From the NCBI GenBank assembly GCA_024278565.1, contig JAJRSY010000201.1:1-16961 (forward strand): 16,961 nucleotides of DNA, read 5' to 3'. Below, piece after piece: positions 1 to 7,452 of the stretch. This DNA is from Bacteroidota bacterium. Its GTDB lineage: Bacteria; Bacteroidota; Bacteroidia; Flavobacteriales; Flavobacteriaceae. Position 1 is the first letter of the stretch, and each line of letters starts with the position of its first letter. Below the pieces are notes generated by a model. The model did not search any database and was not told the DNA's origin. It saw only the letters and a list, made by a program, of their open reading frames with translations. The translations under genes were made by a program, and so were the position numbers.

Positions 1-1
1 C

Positions 2-1372
2 GCTGATGCCTATGCCAATACGGATCGGGCAGTTGAAGCCGAGGGGTTTTATGGAAATTCATTGAAACTGGCCGAGAGCGAAGCACCACAAAGAGCTATT
101 CAAGAGAAAGAGAAGGTTGCCGATTTCTATAATAAGAAGAACAGGTACAATGAAGAAATAAAAATGCGCAAAAGAAGCCTTGACCAACTTAAGAAGCTGC
201 CCACACCAGTAGTGGAGAACAAATCTGCTTTTGTTGGGATCAATAGTATAACCTCTCAGCGTATAAACTATAAAATTGGAAATGCCTATATCGCCCAAGA
301 CAAGTATGAACAGGCCATACCCTATTTAGAGAAAAGTATTGATGAGGCCGGTGCCAATGATGACCTGATGGTCCAAAAAGATGCCACTCGAAAATTATCG
401 GAAGTATATAGGCATAAGGGAGATTATTCAAAAGCATTGGAGACTTTAAAAGACTATGTTGCCTTGGTAGACACCTTGTACATTCGAAAAGAACAGGAGA
501 TTTCACGGGCAGCACGCTTTGGTCGTAAATTGTCAACCAAGCAAAGTCGTATATCAGGGTTGGAGCAGGAAAGGGAACTTTCGCAAAGTAAATATGATCT
601 CGCCCTTACCGAACAACAATTGGTGCAAGAGAACAGTAGAAGGCAGAAATGGATCATTTATTTTTTGATTTTTGGTTTGGTATCGATGGCCTTGACGACC
701 TTCTTTTTCTACCGCAGCAACCAACAACAAAAGTTGGCGAATAATTTGTTGGCGTTAAAGTCACTACGTTCCCAAATGAACCCGCATTTTATTTTCAATG
801 CCCTCAATTCGGTCAACAATTATATTTCTAAGAACGATGAACGTAACGCTAACAGATTTTTAAGCGAGTTCTCTACCTTAATGCGGGCCGTGCTTGAAAA
901 TTCAGAAGAAGATTTTATTCCATTGTCAAAAGAGTTGGAGTTGTTAGAATTATATGTAAAACTTGAGCACTCTCGTTTTCCCGATAAGTTTGATTACAAA
1001 ATACATATTGATGAACATGTTGATGTATCTTCTTTTGAAATTCCACCCATGTTGCTACAGCCCTATATCGAAAATGCGATCTGGCATGGACTGGGGTACA
1101 AAGAGAAAAAGGGTTTTTTGAATATTGATTTACGGCAAAAAGACAAAAAAACCATAGTGGTTACTATTACCGACAATGGTATTGGTAGAACAAAATCCGC
1201 AGAACTGAAGACCCAGAACCAAAAGAGGAAAAAGTCAAAGGGCATGGGCAACATCAAAAAACGGATTGCCATTTTAAACGAGATGCACAAAGACAAGGTC
1301 GATGTTCATATTCTTGATTTGGAACAGGACGGAACAGGAACCAAGGTGGTATTTACCTTGAAAAAAAATTGA
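2..1372 (+). CDS. TPR-containing LytS-type sensor histidine kinase (5' end outside window)
   Basis: The frame is open from the first bases of the window, so the N-terminus lies upstream; 456 codons are visible. The N-terminal part is helical with TPR-like segments (around bases 270-480), then a coiled-coil stretch, one membrane segment (about 650-712, WIIYFLIFGLVSMALTTFFF) and a LytS-type His_kinase domain. The phospho-acceptor box QMNPHFIFNALN has its His at about 785-787. The ATP-binding part shows PYIENAIWHG (N box), DNGIGR and a GMGN loop. Family knowledge: such proteins sense an unknown signal through TPRs and phosphorylate a LytTR regulator; here that gene starts 48 bp downstream, so a cognate pair is likely. 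No periplasmic sensor domain is visible in this part. The ligand cannot be predicted. Confidence 0.93.
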   Translation, partial: ADAYANTDRAVEAEGFYGNSLKLAESEAPQRAIQEKEKVADFYNKKNRYNEEIKMRKRSLDQLKKLPTPVVENKSAFVGINSITSQRINYKIGNAYIAQDKYEQAIPYLEKSIDEAGANDDLMVQKDATRKLSEVYRHKGDYSKALETLKDYVALVDTLYIRKEQEISRAARFGRKLSTKQSRISGLEQERELSQSKYDLALTEQQLVQENSRRQKWIIYFLIFGLVSMALTTFFFYRSNQQQKLANNLLALKSLRSQMNPHFIFNALNSVNNYISKNDERNANRFLSEFSTLMRAVLENSEEDFIPLSKELELLELYVKLEHSRFPDKFDYKIHIDEHVDVSSFEIPPMLLQPYIENAIWHGLGYKEKKGFLNIDLRQKDKKTIVVTITDNGIGRTKSAELKTQNQKRKKSKGMGNIKKRIAILNEMHKDKVDVHILDLEQDGTGTKVVFTLKKN

Positions 1373-1420
1373 TCCTAAGATATTCGATAGAAACTGCCAA
1401 ATTGTACAAAAGAGATTATT

Positions 1421-2149
1421 ATGAAGTTAAATGCGATAATAGTAGAGGACGAGGCCAACAGTAGAGAGATATTGAGCAATTATTTGGCAAAATATTGTTG
1501 CGATGTTAATTTAGTGGGCGAGGCTGCATCTATTCAAGAAGCCTTAAAACTTATTAAAAAACAGCCGCTGGATTTGGTTTTTCTAGATGTGGAAATGCCT
1601 TTTGGTAACGCTTTTGACCTGCTCGACCAACTGCCCGACCGAACGTTTGAAACCGTTTTTGTGACGGCTTATGACCAGTATGCGATTGATGCCCTCAACA
1701 ACCATGCAGCATACTACCTGATGAAACCCATCAGTATTGACGAGTTGATAAAGGCGGTGGGGTACGTAACCGAAATTAGACAAAAAGAAGATGCTTTGGA
1801 AGATCGGGTACTGACCACCAAATTGAATAAGGTAGAGGGTAAGATCACCTTTCCGCAACAAAATGGTTTTCAAGTATTGAACGTAGCCGATATACTCTAC
1901 TGTAAGGCAGACGATAATTACACACATATTTTTTTGGAGAACAAAAAAATACTGGTCAGTAAAACTTTAAAATATTTTGAAGAGGCTCTTTCGAAATTTG
2001 CTTTTGCCCGTATTCATAAATCCTATTTGGTGAACGTGAACGAGGTCGTAAAATATAGAAAAGGAAAAGGGGGCAGCGTGGTTATCTCCAGCGGTAAGGA
2101 ACTATCGGTTTCGGCATCGAGGAAGAAAGAACTATTGGCTTATTTTTAA
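1421..2149 (+). CDS. LytTR-family response regulator
   Basis: A 242-residue two-domain regulator. Receiver domain at residues 3-120: acidic pocket E9-D10, phospho-acceptor D56 in VFLDVEMP, T82 and conserved K102 in YYLMKPIS. LytTR DNA-binding domain at about 143-242, with the typical ILYCKADDNYTHIF and RIHKSYLVNV stretches. It follows the LytS-type kinase by 48 bp with no promoter motif seen between them, so the two are probably cotranscribed. The family binds direct repeats upstream of target promoters as dimers; the targets here are unknown. The ATG at 1421 gives the standard start just before the receiver fold. Function as a regulator is secure, its regulon is not. Confidence 0.95.
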   Translation: MKLNAIIVEDEANSREILSNYLAKYCCDVNLVGEAASIQEALKLIKKQPLDLVFLDVEMPFGNAFDLLDQLPDRTFETVFVTAYDQYAIDALNNHAAYYLMKPISIDELIKAVGYVTEIRQKEDALEDRVLTTKLNKVEGKITFPQQNGFQVLNVADILYCKADDNYTHIFLENKKILVSKTLKYFEEALSKFAFARIHKSYLVNVNEVVKYRKGKGGSVVISSGKELSVSASRKKELLAYF

Positions 2150-2160
2150 GTGATTAAAGC

Positions 2161-2262
2161 TCAAGTTCAAATTCAAATTCAAGCTCAAGCTCAAGCTCAA
2201 ATTCAAACTCAAACTCAAGTTCAAACTCAAACTTAAATTCAAGTTCAAACTCAAGTTCAAAA
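2161..2262 (+). repeat. 17-unit hexamer tandem array, consensus TCAARY
   Basis: Seventeen consecutive 6-bp units fill 2161-2262. Fifteen match TCAA[AG][CT]; unit 13 is TTAAAT and the last is TCAAAA. The variants are shuffled (GT, AT, AT, GC, GC, GC, AT, AC, AC, GT, AC, AC and so on) rather than identical, so the array is not a fresh slippage product. It lies 11 bp after the response-regulator stop and ends 20 bp before the start of the gamma-carbonic-anhydrase-like gene, forming most of its leader. No TAnnTTTG box is present in this gap, so the array is probably transcribed from upstream. It is almost free of G on the plus strand and should be unstructured as RNA. Confidence 0.93.
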
Positions 2263-2282
2263 CTAAGAAACAAGAAAATAGT

Positions 2283-2801
2283 ATGATAATTAAAACAGTA
2301 AGGGGGAAATCTCCTCAAATAGGTAAAGACTGCTTCATTGCTGAAAATGCCACCATTGTTGGCGAGGTAAGCATGGGCGATCAATGTAGTGTTTGGTTCA
2401 ATGCAGTTCTTAGGGGCGATGTGCACTACATTAAAATGGGCAATAAGGTAAATGTACAAGATGGGGCAGTAGTGCATTGTACCTATGAAAAGTCACCAAC
2501 CACAATAGGTAATAATGTTTCTATTGGGCATAATGCTATTGTTCATGGCTGTACCATAAAAGACAATGTTTTGATTGGTATGGGCAGTATCGTAATGGAT
2601 GATTGCATTGTGGAGAGCAACAGTATAATTGCCGCAGGTGCAGTAGTGACCAAAGGAACCCACGTACCCTCAGGAACGGTTTTTGCCGGTATGCCCGCCA
2701 AAAAGATAAAAAATATCAGTGTTGAACTGAGTTCTGGTGAAGTGGACCGTATTGCGGACAACTATGTAAAGTATGCAGGTTGGTTCAAAAATGGAGAGTA
2801 G
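2283..2801 (+). CDS. Gamma-carbonic anhydrase-like left-handed beta-helix protein
   Basis: 172 residues made almost wholly of hexapeptide repeats (IGNNVSIGHNAIVHGC, IKDNVLIGMGSIVMDD), the left-handed beta-helix fold. The three metal-ligand histidines of gamma-class carbonic anhydrases are present: H65 (VVHC), H83 (IGHN) and H88 (VHGC). R44 and D46 in LRGD and Q59-D60 in NVQDG match the conserved active-site surroundings. It lacks the long acidic loop of the archaeal Cam enzyme, like the YrdA/PaaY group, whose carbonic anhydrase activity is variable. It is probably a cytosolic trimer. The start at 2283 gives the normal family N-terminus (IIKTVRGKSPQIG). The leader is the hexamer array; rsmG follows after 90 bp. 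Family is certain, the physiological substrate is not. Confidence 0.92.
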   Translation: MIIKTVRGKSPQIGKDCFIAENATIVGEVSMGDQCSVWFNAVLRGDVHYIKMGNKVNVQDGAVVHCTYEKSPTTIGNNVSIGHNAIVHGCTIKDNVLIGMGSIVMDDCIVESNSIIAAGAVVTKGTHVPSGTVFAGMPAKKIKNISVELSSGEVDRIADNYVKYAGWFKNGE

Positions 2802-2867
2802 GCAAGGTGCGGTATTTTTTGTTTGGAAAGCGTTTCAAAAAGGAGAATTTTTATGTCAGTGATGTAC

Positions 2868-2875
2868 TATTTTTG
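2868..2875 (+). promoter_or_regulatory. Candidate -7 box of the rsmG promoter
   Basis: TATTTTTG matches the Bacteroidota sigma consensus TAnnTTTG and ends 16 bp before the rsmG start, which would give a leader of about 12 nt. No good TTTG -33 box is seen at the usual spacing, so this is a weak call. Confidence 0.4.
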
Positions 2876-2891
2876 CCAAAATTAACCGAGT

Positions 2892-3527
2892 ATGAATATT
2901 GAGATTATATACAATTACTTTCCTGATTTGACCGAGGTGCAGCAAGAACAATTTCGCTTGTTGGAAGATCTGTACCAAGATTGGAACCAAAAAATAAATG
3001 TGGTTTCGCGTAAAGATATTGACGAGCTGTACCTGCGTCATGTACTCCATTCCCTCGCAATTGCCAAAATACAGCAGTTTAAACCTCAAAGTACCGTGCT
3101 TGATGTAGGTACCGGCGGTGGTTTTCCCGGTATTCCATTGGCTATACTTTTTCCTGAAACCCAATTTACATTGGTAGATGCCATTGGCAAGAAAATAAAG
3201 GTGGTTCAAGAGGTGATCGATGGGTTGGCGTTTAAAAATACTATAGCTGTTCATTCAAGGGTAGAGGATCTAACTGAACAGTTCGATTTTATTGTTAGCA
3301 GGGCCGTGGCGGCAATGCCGACTTTCGTTGGATGGACCAAAGGAAGAATCAAAAAAGAATCGATCCATGAACGTAGAAACGGTATCTTATACTTAAAGGG
3401 AGGCGATTTGACGGAAGAACTAAAAGGCTATAAGACCGTCCAGATTTTTGAATTGCCAGACTATTTTAAGGAAGATTTTTTTGAGACCAAAAAACTGGTC
3501 TATCTACCTGTGAAGTTCAAGGGCTGA
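2892..3527 (+). CDS. rsmG: 16S rRNA (guanine-527-N7)-methyltransferase RsmG
   Basis: A 211-residue protein with the full RsmG signature. WNQKINVVSRKD (31-42) and LRHVLHSLAI (48-57) form the N-terminal family motif; VLDVGTGGGFPGIPLA (69-84) is the SAM-binding loop; FTLVDAIGKKIKVV (92-105) follows with the acidic ribose contact; SRAVA (136-140) is the conserved late motif. The enzyme methylates N7 of G527 in 16S rRNA in the cytoplasm, and its loss gives low-level streptomycin resistance in other bacteria. Length is normal for the family. It follows the beta-helix gene by 90 bp, with a possible promoter of its own. The next intact gene, pruA, is convergent and 631 bp away. Confidence 0.97.
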   Translation: MNIEIIYNYFPDLTEVQQEQFRLLEDLYQDWNQKINVVSRKDIDELYLRHVLHSLAIAKIQQFKPQSTVLDVGTGGGFPGIPLAILFPETQFTLVDAIGKKIKVVQEVIDGLAFKNTIAVHSRVEDLTEQFDFIVSRAVAAMPTFVGWTKGRIKKESIHERRNGILYLKGGDLTEELKGYKTVQIFELPDYFKEDFFETKKLVYLPVKFKG

Positions 3528-3529
3528 TT

Positions 3530-3738
3530 TTACAGGTTCAACATATTATTGAACGAAAACCGACAATTTTGAGCGTAGGTTTTAACATAGTCCAATGCGG
3601 TTTTCAAACTGAACCCTTTGCCTATACTCTTCATATTGTTATCTGCTTTGATTAGTGAAACTCTTCCGTATTCTTCGGGACTATTATTGGGTTTGGGTCT
3701 AAAGCTTGCCCTGGGGTTTATTGCCTTTTACTTTCCAT
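3530..3738 (-). pseudogene. Possible remnant of a small minus-strand gene
   Basis: On the minus strand a frame is open for 65 codons between stops at 3728-3730 and 3530-3532, ending 2 bp from the rsmG stop, tail to tail. Its second half reads like protein (IKADNNMKSIGKGF, then LKTALDYVKTYAQ), but there is no ATG, GTG or TTG before the internal methionine. A plausible ATG at 3738 lies in another frame, starts MESKRQ and hits a stop; past that stop the same frame reads ALDPNPIIVPKNTEEF. A gene broken by a frameshift and a nonsense change would explain this. A candidate -7 box lies upstream at 3827-3834. I do not recognise the family, and a chance open frame is a real alternative. Confidence 0.3.
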
Positions 3739-3826
3739 GGGGGACTATGTTTTTAAAGCAAACCTCTAAATAGTAATTAATTTACAATTACTTAACGTTA
3801 AATTTACATAAATATTATGGGAAATA

Positions 3827-3834
3827 CAAATATA
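3827..3834 (-). promoter_or_regulatory. Candidate minus-strand -7 box in the 3528-4158 gap
   Basis: The minus strand reads TATATTTG, an exact TAnnTTTG match, pointing toward the possible remnant at 3530-3738. No gene with an intact start lies just downstream, and the area is AT-rich, so a chance match is likely. Confidence 0.22.
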
Positions 3835-3850
3835 ATGGCCGTAAAAGACT

Positions 3851-4011
3851 AGTGTCGTGTCAATGGTCAAATGACGGGTAAGTCGACAGTGGATTTTGGG
3901 TCAGGTCAAGGCACGACATAGCTGGAGCTATGGACGAGGTGGAGCGGAGGCAAAGGCTATAACCTCTTGTGCTGATCCTGACCATTGAGCCTGGTCGAAA
4001 TGTAGTCGAAG
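3851..4011. repeat. Intergenic element with nested inverted repeats
   Basis: This stretch is clearly more GC-rich than the AT-rich DNA on its left. It contains perfect inverted arms TCAATGGTCA (3860-3869) and TGACCATTGA (3979-3988); TGTCGTG (3853-3859) with CACGACA (3912-3918); a central hairpin CATAGCT-GG-AGCTATG (3917-3932); GAGGT (3936-3940) with ACCTC (3962-3966); and GGTCAGG (3899-3905) with CCTGACC (3977-3983), which competes with the outer arm. Its right end has two GTCGAA copies 11 bp apart (3994-3999, 4005-4010). From memory, GTCGAA/GAGCCT-type intergenic repeats are common in flavobacterial genomes. No protein frame is convincing. It may be a mobile palindromic repeat or a structured RNA. 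Confidence 0.6.
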
Positions 4012-4158
4012 TAATAGTTACGGAATTATTTTTTAACGACGGGATGTCGCAAAAGACGCATTGGATTATACGTAGGTTTTACTTAACTTAGCACTAGTAA
4101 TGACCGTGTAGCCAACTTAATAAGCTATGAATTCAGTTAACGGTTATTATCCTAAAAA

Positions 4159-5787
4159 CTAACCTAAGAACGGGTACCTATAATCTTCTGGAGTGACTAA
4201 AGTCTCTTTTATCAATCGTGGCGAGACCCAGCGCAATAGATTTTGAGCAGAACCTGCTTTGTCATTGGTGCCAGAGGCCCGTGCCCCACCAAAGGGTTGT
4301 TGCCCCACAACCGCTCCTGTTGGCTTGTCATTGATGTAAAAGTTTCCGGCACAATTTTGCAGGGCTTTAGTGGCCTCGTCAATGGCGTAACGGTCTGTGG
4401 AAATTACAGCCCCGGTAAGTGCATATTCTGAGGTGCTGTCGATCAATTTCAGGGTTTTGCGCCAATCTTTGTCCTCATAAATATATATGGTCACCACTGG
4501 GCCGAACAGTTCGGTCTCCATAGTGGTATATTTTGGGTCTGTGGTAAGTATGACGGTTGGCTCAATAAAATAACCTTTGGATTTGTCATATTTTCCACCC
4601 GCAATTATCTTGGCATTTTTATCCTTTTTGGCCTGATCGATGTATTTTGCCAATTTATCAAAAGAACCTTCGTGAATGACCGCCGTAATAAAGTTCGACA
4701 TATCTTCCGGTGAGCCCGGTTTGTTGAAAGATTTGATGTCTTTTTTCACCAGATCCATTATTTTTTTAGAACTTGATTTAGGAAGGTAGACCCGTGAGGC
4801 CGCACTGCACTTCTGGCCTTGAAATTCAAAAGCACCGCGAACGATTGCCGTGGCGACCTGTTCTGGTTTGGCAGAGGGGTGGGCTATAATAAAATCTTTC
4901 CCTCCGGTTTCGCCAACAATTTTTGGATAAGTCTTATAGGTATGTATGTTGTTTCCTATCTGTTTCCATAAGTCCTTGAATACATGGGTAGATCCCGTAA
5001 AATGGATACCGGCAAAATCAGGACTCGCCAAAACGGTTTCGGTAATCATTACCGGATCTCCGTAAATGACATTGATAACGCCATCTGGCAGGCCAGCTTC
5101 CTTGAAAATATCAACAATGACCTTTGCCGAAAAAATTTGGCTATCACTGGGTTTCCATAGTACCACATTGCCCATCATGGCCGCACTTGCAGGAAGGTTT
5201 CCGGCAATGGCAGTGAAATTGAACGGGGTAATGGCATAAACGAACCCTTCCAAAGGTCGGTATTCGACCCTGTTCCAAATACCTTCTGATGAACTGGGCT
5301 GTTCTTCGTAGATCTGTGACATGTACTCGACATTGAAACGAAGAAAATCGATAAACTCGCAGGCGGCATCGATTTCAGCCTGATGAATTGTTTTTGATTG
5401 TGCGATCATGGTCGCCGCATTTATTTTTGCACGGTACGGCCCAGCAATGAGTTCTGCGGCCTTTAGAAAAATGGCGGCTCTTTGTTCCCAGGCTAAATTG
5501 GCCCAGGCATCTCTAGCGGACAACGCATTTTTCACGGCTTTTATAACGTGTTTTTTTTCGGCCAAATGATACTGGCCCACAATATGTTTATGGTCGTGGG
5601 GGGGCGATATGGACCTGGTGTTTCCTGTCTTTATTTCTTCGTTGCCAATGTACAATGGCACATCTACTTTTCCCTTAAAATAAGATTTGTATTGTTTTAG
5701 TACGGCCGCCCTCTCGGAGCTGCCGGGGGCAAAACTTTTGATAGGTTCGTTGACTGCTGTTGGTACTTGAAAAAAACCTTTTCCCAT
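4159..5787 (-). CDS. pruA: 1-pyrroline-5-carboxylate dehydrogenase
   Basis: The 542-residue enzyme (from the ATG at 5787) oxidises glutamate-semialdehyde/P5C to glutamate with NAD+, the second step of proline breakdown. Aldehyde dehydrogenase landmarks are all present: ITPFNFTAIAGNLP, WKPSDSQ, FTGST (263-267), the general-base glutamate E293 in GETGGKDF, the nucleophile C327 in FQGQKCSAASR, and ETELFGPV. It matches the stand-alone P5C dehydrogenase form, not the fused PutA. The frame can be extended to 5820 (MNCYNLKKITT), but MGKGFFQVPTAVNEP is the usual family start and the promoter -7 box at 5818-5825 overlaps the upstream ATG. It runs in the same direction as apaG after 110 bp but has its own promoter. 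PutA/proline dehydrogenase is not in the window. Confidence 0.97.
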   Translation of the reverse strand: MGKGFFQVPTAVNEPIKSFAPGSSERAAVLKQYKSYFKGKVDVPLYIGNEEIKTGNTRSISPPHDHKHIVGQYHLAEKKHVIKAVKNALSARDAWANLAWEQRAAIFLKAAELIAGPYRAKINAATMIAQSKTIHQAEIDAACEFIDFLRFNVEYMSQIYEEQPSSSEGIWNRVEYRPLEGFVYAITPFNFTAIAGNLPASAAMMGNVVLWKPSDSQIFSAKVIVDIFKEAGLPDGVINVIYGDPVMITETVLASPDFAGIHFTGSTHVFKDLWKQIGNNIHTYKTYPKIVGETGGKDFIIAHPSAKPEQVATAIVRGAFEFQGQKCSAASRVYLPKSSSKKIMDLVKKDIKSFNKPGSPEDMSNFITAVIHEGSFDKLAKYIDQAKKDKNAKIIAGGKYDKSKGYFIEPTVILTTDPKYTTMETELFGPVVTIYIYEDKDWRKTLKLIDSTSEYALTGAVISTDRYAIDEATKALQNCAGNFYINDKPTGAVVGQQPFGGARASGTNDKAGSAQNLLRWVSPRLIKETLVTPEDYRYPFLG

Positions 5788-5817
5788 GGTGGTAATTTTT
5801 TTGAGATTATAACAGTT

Positions 5818-5846
5818 CAAAGGTACTGAAAGGAATCTCGACCAAA
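5818..5846 (-). promoter_or_regulatory. Promoter of pruA
   Basis: On the minus strand TACCTTTG (5818-5825) matches the TAnnTTTG -7 box, and TTTG (5843-5846) lies 17 bp upstream as a -33 box. The predicted transcript start, near 5812, gives a leader of about 25 nt to the ATG at 5787. Confidence 0.6.
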
Positions 5847-5897
5847 AATTAAAAAAGGGATAAATATAAGTACCAGTTATTCAATAGATATTAAGCA

Positions 5898-6284
5898 TTA
5901 ATTCAATACAAAAGGAGCACTGTACCCAAAGGTGGGTATGTATACCCTGAATTTTTCTGTAGAATTGAAATTCACCATATTATAGTACCCTTTCATCGCC
6001 CCTATTGGAGATGCCAAAAGACAGCCCGAATTGTAAGAATGTGACTTGCCGGGCAAGATCACCGGTTTTTTGCCGATTACACCTTCGCCGTCCAACACTT
6101 CCTTCTCGTTCAGGGCATCAAAGATTTCCCAATGGCGCGAGGTCAATTGAACTGAGTCTTTGCTTTGGTTTTCTATGGTTATGGTATACCCAAACGCAAA
6201 ATGCATCTTGTAGTTCTTGAAGAACGTGCCCTCAAAATTCGTATTGACCGTAACTTTTATGCCTTTGGTAACCTGTGTGATCAT
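5898..6284 (-). CDS. apaG: ApaG domain protein
   Basis: A 128-residue ApaG protein of normal length, an immunoglobulin-like beta fold. Recognisable parts are the N-terminal strand MITQVTKGIKVTVNTNF, YTITIENQSKDSVQLTSRHW, the glycine motif GEGVIGKKP (GxGxxG) and the late SPIGAMKGYYNMV stretch. The family was first linked to cobalt/magnesium efflux in enterobacteria; the biochemical role is not settled. The start at 6284 gives the standard N-terminus. It lies 14 bp after the DUF3667 gene, probably in one operon with it and the plug gene. Confidence 0.95.
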   Translation of the reverse strand: MITQVTKGIKVTVNTNFEGTFFKNYKMHFAFGYTITIENQSKDSVQLTSRHWEIFDALNEKEVLDGEGVIGKKPVILPGKSHSYNSGCLLASPIGAMKGYYNMVNFNSTEKFRVYIPTFGYSAPFVLN

Positions 6285-6298
6285 AGTATTCCCTTGTT

Positions 6299-7423
6299 CT
6301 AATATGCGTACATGCTTCCCATAAATAGGAAGAGCATGGAGAACAATGCTAAAATAAAAAAAATAGCGTTCAAAAATAGATATTTAACAATAGTTTTAAA
6401 AACTCCTTGTCCGTAGAACTTCCATATTGCCAAGAACAGATAAATTGAAAAAATTATAAAAAAGATCCAACTGCTGTAAATGTTAAAAACAGAATCTACC
6501 AAAAAGCTAATAATCAGCAAGATAAACAACAATGATTGATTGTGAAAGCTAAAGATAAGATGATCGGTGTAATTGTATTTTTTTCTGATGTACACCAACC
6601 AAATGAAGATTGAGAACACAGGTAAAAAGAAAAATGTGGCAAAGGGCAGCTTCGAAACAAGGCTGCTCAAAAAGCTGCCCGGTTGTTTTTGAAACCGTAA
6701 GAGTCCCATTGATGCTCCAAAGGCAAATTTATTCTCATAACTCGAAGCGATGCCATATTTTTGCGTGGCATCGTCAAAGTTGAAAACACTGTCTTTTCGT
6801 ATGACCGTCTCAAAGAATTCACGTTTGTGCTCATGGCGTGCGGAGATGGAACTGTCGTTAAAAGTTATGAAATGACCAGTGGGGTCGGATAAGATCAACG
6901 AATCCAACAACTTTTCTTTGTTCAATTCGTTTCTAAACCCTTCTTTGATCGAATCAAATGTTATTTCCACACCTAGCACATCGTTTTTGTCACCATAGTT
7001 GATATCAAGGTCGATCAAGCCTTCTAACAGATTGGCATCACCTTTTAGCCCATATCTATCAAGCTGGGTATAGTTACCACTATAGTTAATGATCAAAAAA
7101 TAGATAATGGACAAACTCAATAAAAACCGAAATGGGTTTGTATATGAAACCCTCTTGCCATCAATGTAATCTTTGGTTATTTTTCCCGGTTTTGAAAGAA
7201 GGGCGGTGAGTGTTTTTAATAGTTTTGAATCATAAGAGATCAAGCTGGCAAAAAACTCATCGAAAAAATCTTTCAATGACAGTTTTTTGGTGCTGTTGGC
7301 CTGTGAGCAATTTGGGCAGAATTTATCGCTAACGTCCAACGGATGACCACAATTGGTGCATTCCGTTCCACGATACTGAAGTTGGTACCGTCCTTTTTGT
7401 TGTAGCGTTGGCTTGTTGTCCAT
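6299..7423 (-). CDS. DUF3667 zinc-ribbon membrane protein
   Basis: A 374-residue protein starting at the ATG at 7423; the codon before it is TTG and could be read as an alternative start. A zinc ribbon near the N-terminus has two CxxC pairs (C22/C25 in CTNCGHPL, C36/C39 in FCPNC). After it comes the conserved GKRVSYTNPFRF segment leading into the first membrane helix. A soluble, probably non-cytosolic loop of about 140 residues follows, then four hydrophobic helices ending in FLFMGSMYAY. This order is that of DUF3667 proteins, common in Bacteroidota and of unknown function. It starts 29 bp after the plug-gene stop and ends 14 bp before apaG, so cotranscription is likely. No catalytic motif is seen. 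Confidence 0.88.
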   Translation of the reverse strand: MDNKPTLQQKGRYQLQYRGTECTNCGHPLDVSDKFCPNCSQANSTKKLSLKDFFDEFFASLISYDSKLLKTLTALLSKPGKITKDYIDGKRVSYTNPFRFLLSLSIIYFLIINYSGNYTQLDRYGLKGDANLLEGLIDLDINYGDKNDVLGVEITFDSIKEGFRNELNKEKLLDSLILSDPTGHFITFNDSSISARHEHKREFFETVIRKDSVFNFDDATQKYGIASSYENKFAFGASMGLLRFQKQPGSFLSSLVSKLPFATFFFLPVFSIFIWLVYIRKKYNYTDHLIFSFHNQSLLFILLIISFLVDSVFNIYSSWIFFIIFSIYLFLAIWKFYGQGVFKTIVKYLFLNAIFFILALFSMLFLFMGSMYAY

Positions 7424-7452
7424 CAAACATATTGTGATGGGATAAATATACG

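Larger units (their letters stand above)
3528..4158. other. 631-bp gap between convergent rsmG and pruA
   Basis: From left to right it holds a possible gene remnant (3530-3738), an AT-rich stretch (about 3765-3835) with small palindromes such as TTAACGTTAA, the inverted-repeat element (3851-4011), and a last 145 bp with an imperfect inverted repeat TAATGACCGT (4098-4107) / ACGGTTATTA (4140-4149) beyond the pruA 3' end. That last pair has no T-run and is only a weak terminator candidate. No tRNA or intact coding region is seen. Confidence 0.7.

Noticed and set aside
2161..2262. CRISPR array
   Set aside because: The units are contiguous hexamers without spacers, and no cas gene is present.
2154..2477. 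Minus-strand open frame of 107 codons encoding alternating Glu-Leu/Glu-Phe repeats
   Set aside because: The repeat peptide is the translation of the hexamer array on the other strand, and the remainder is antisense to the beta-helix gene with its clear family match.
3536..3554. Hairpin GTTCAA/TTGAAC as rsmG terminator
   Set aside because: The stem is only 6 bp and AT-rich, and no T-run follows on the plus strand.
4098..4149. Terminator downstream of pruA
   Set aside because: The arms are 10 bp with one mismatch and a 32-bp loop, without a following T-run on either strand.
5788..5820. Longer start for pruA (11 extra residues)
   Set aside because: The family N-terminus begins at MGKGFFQVP, and the upstream ATG lies in the -7 box.
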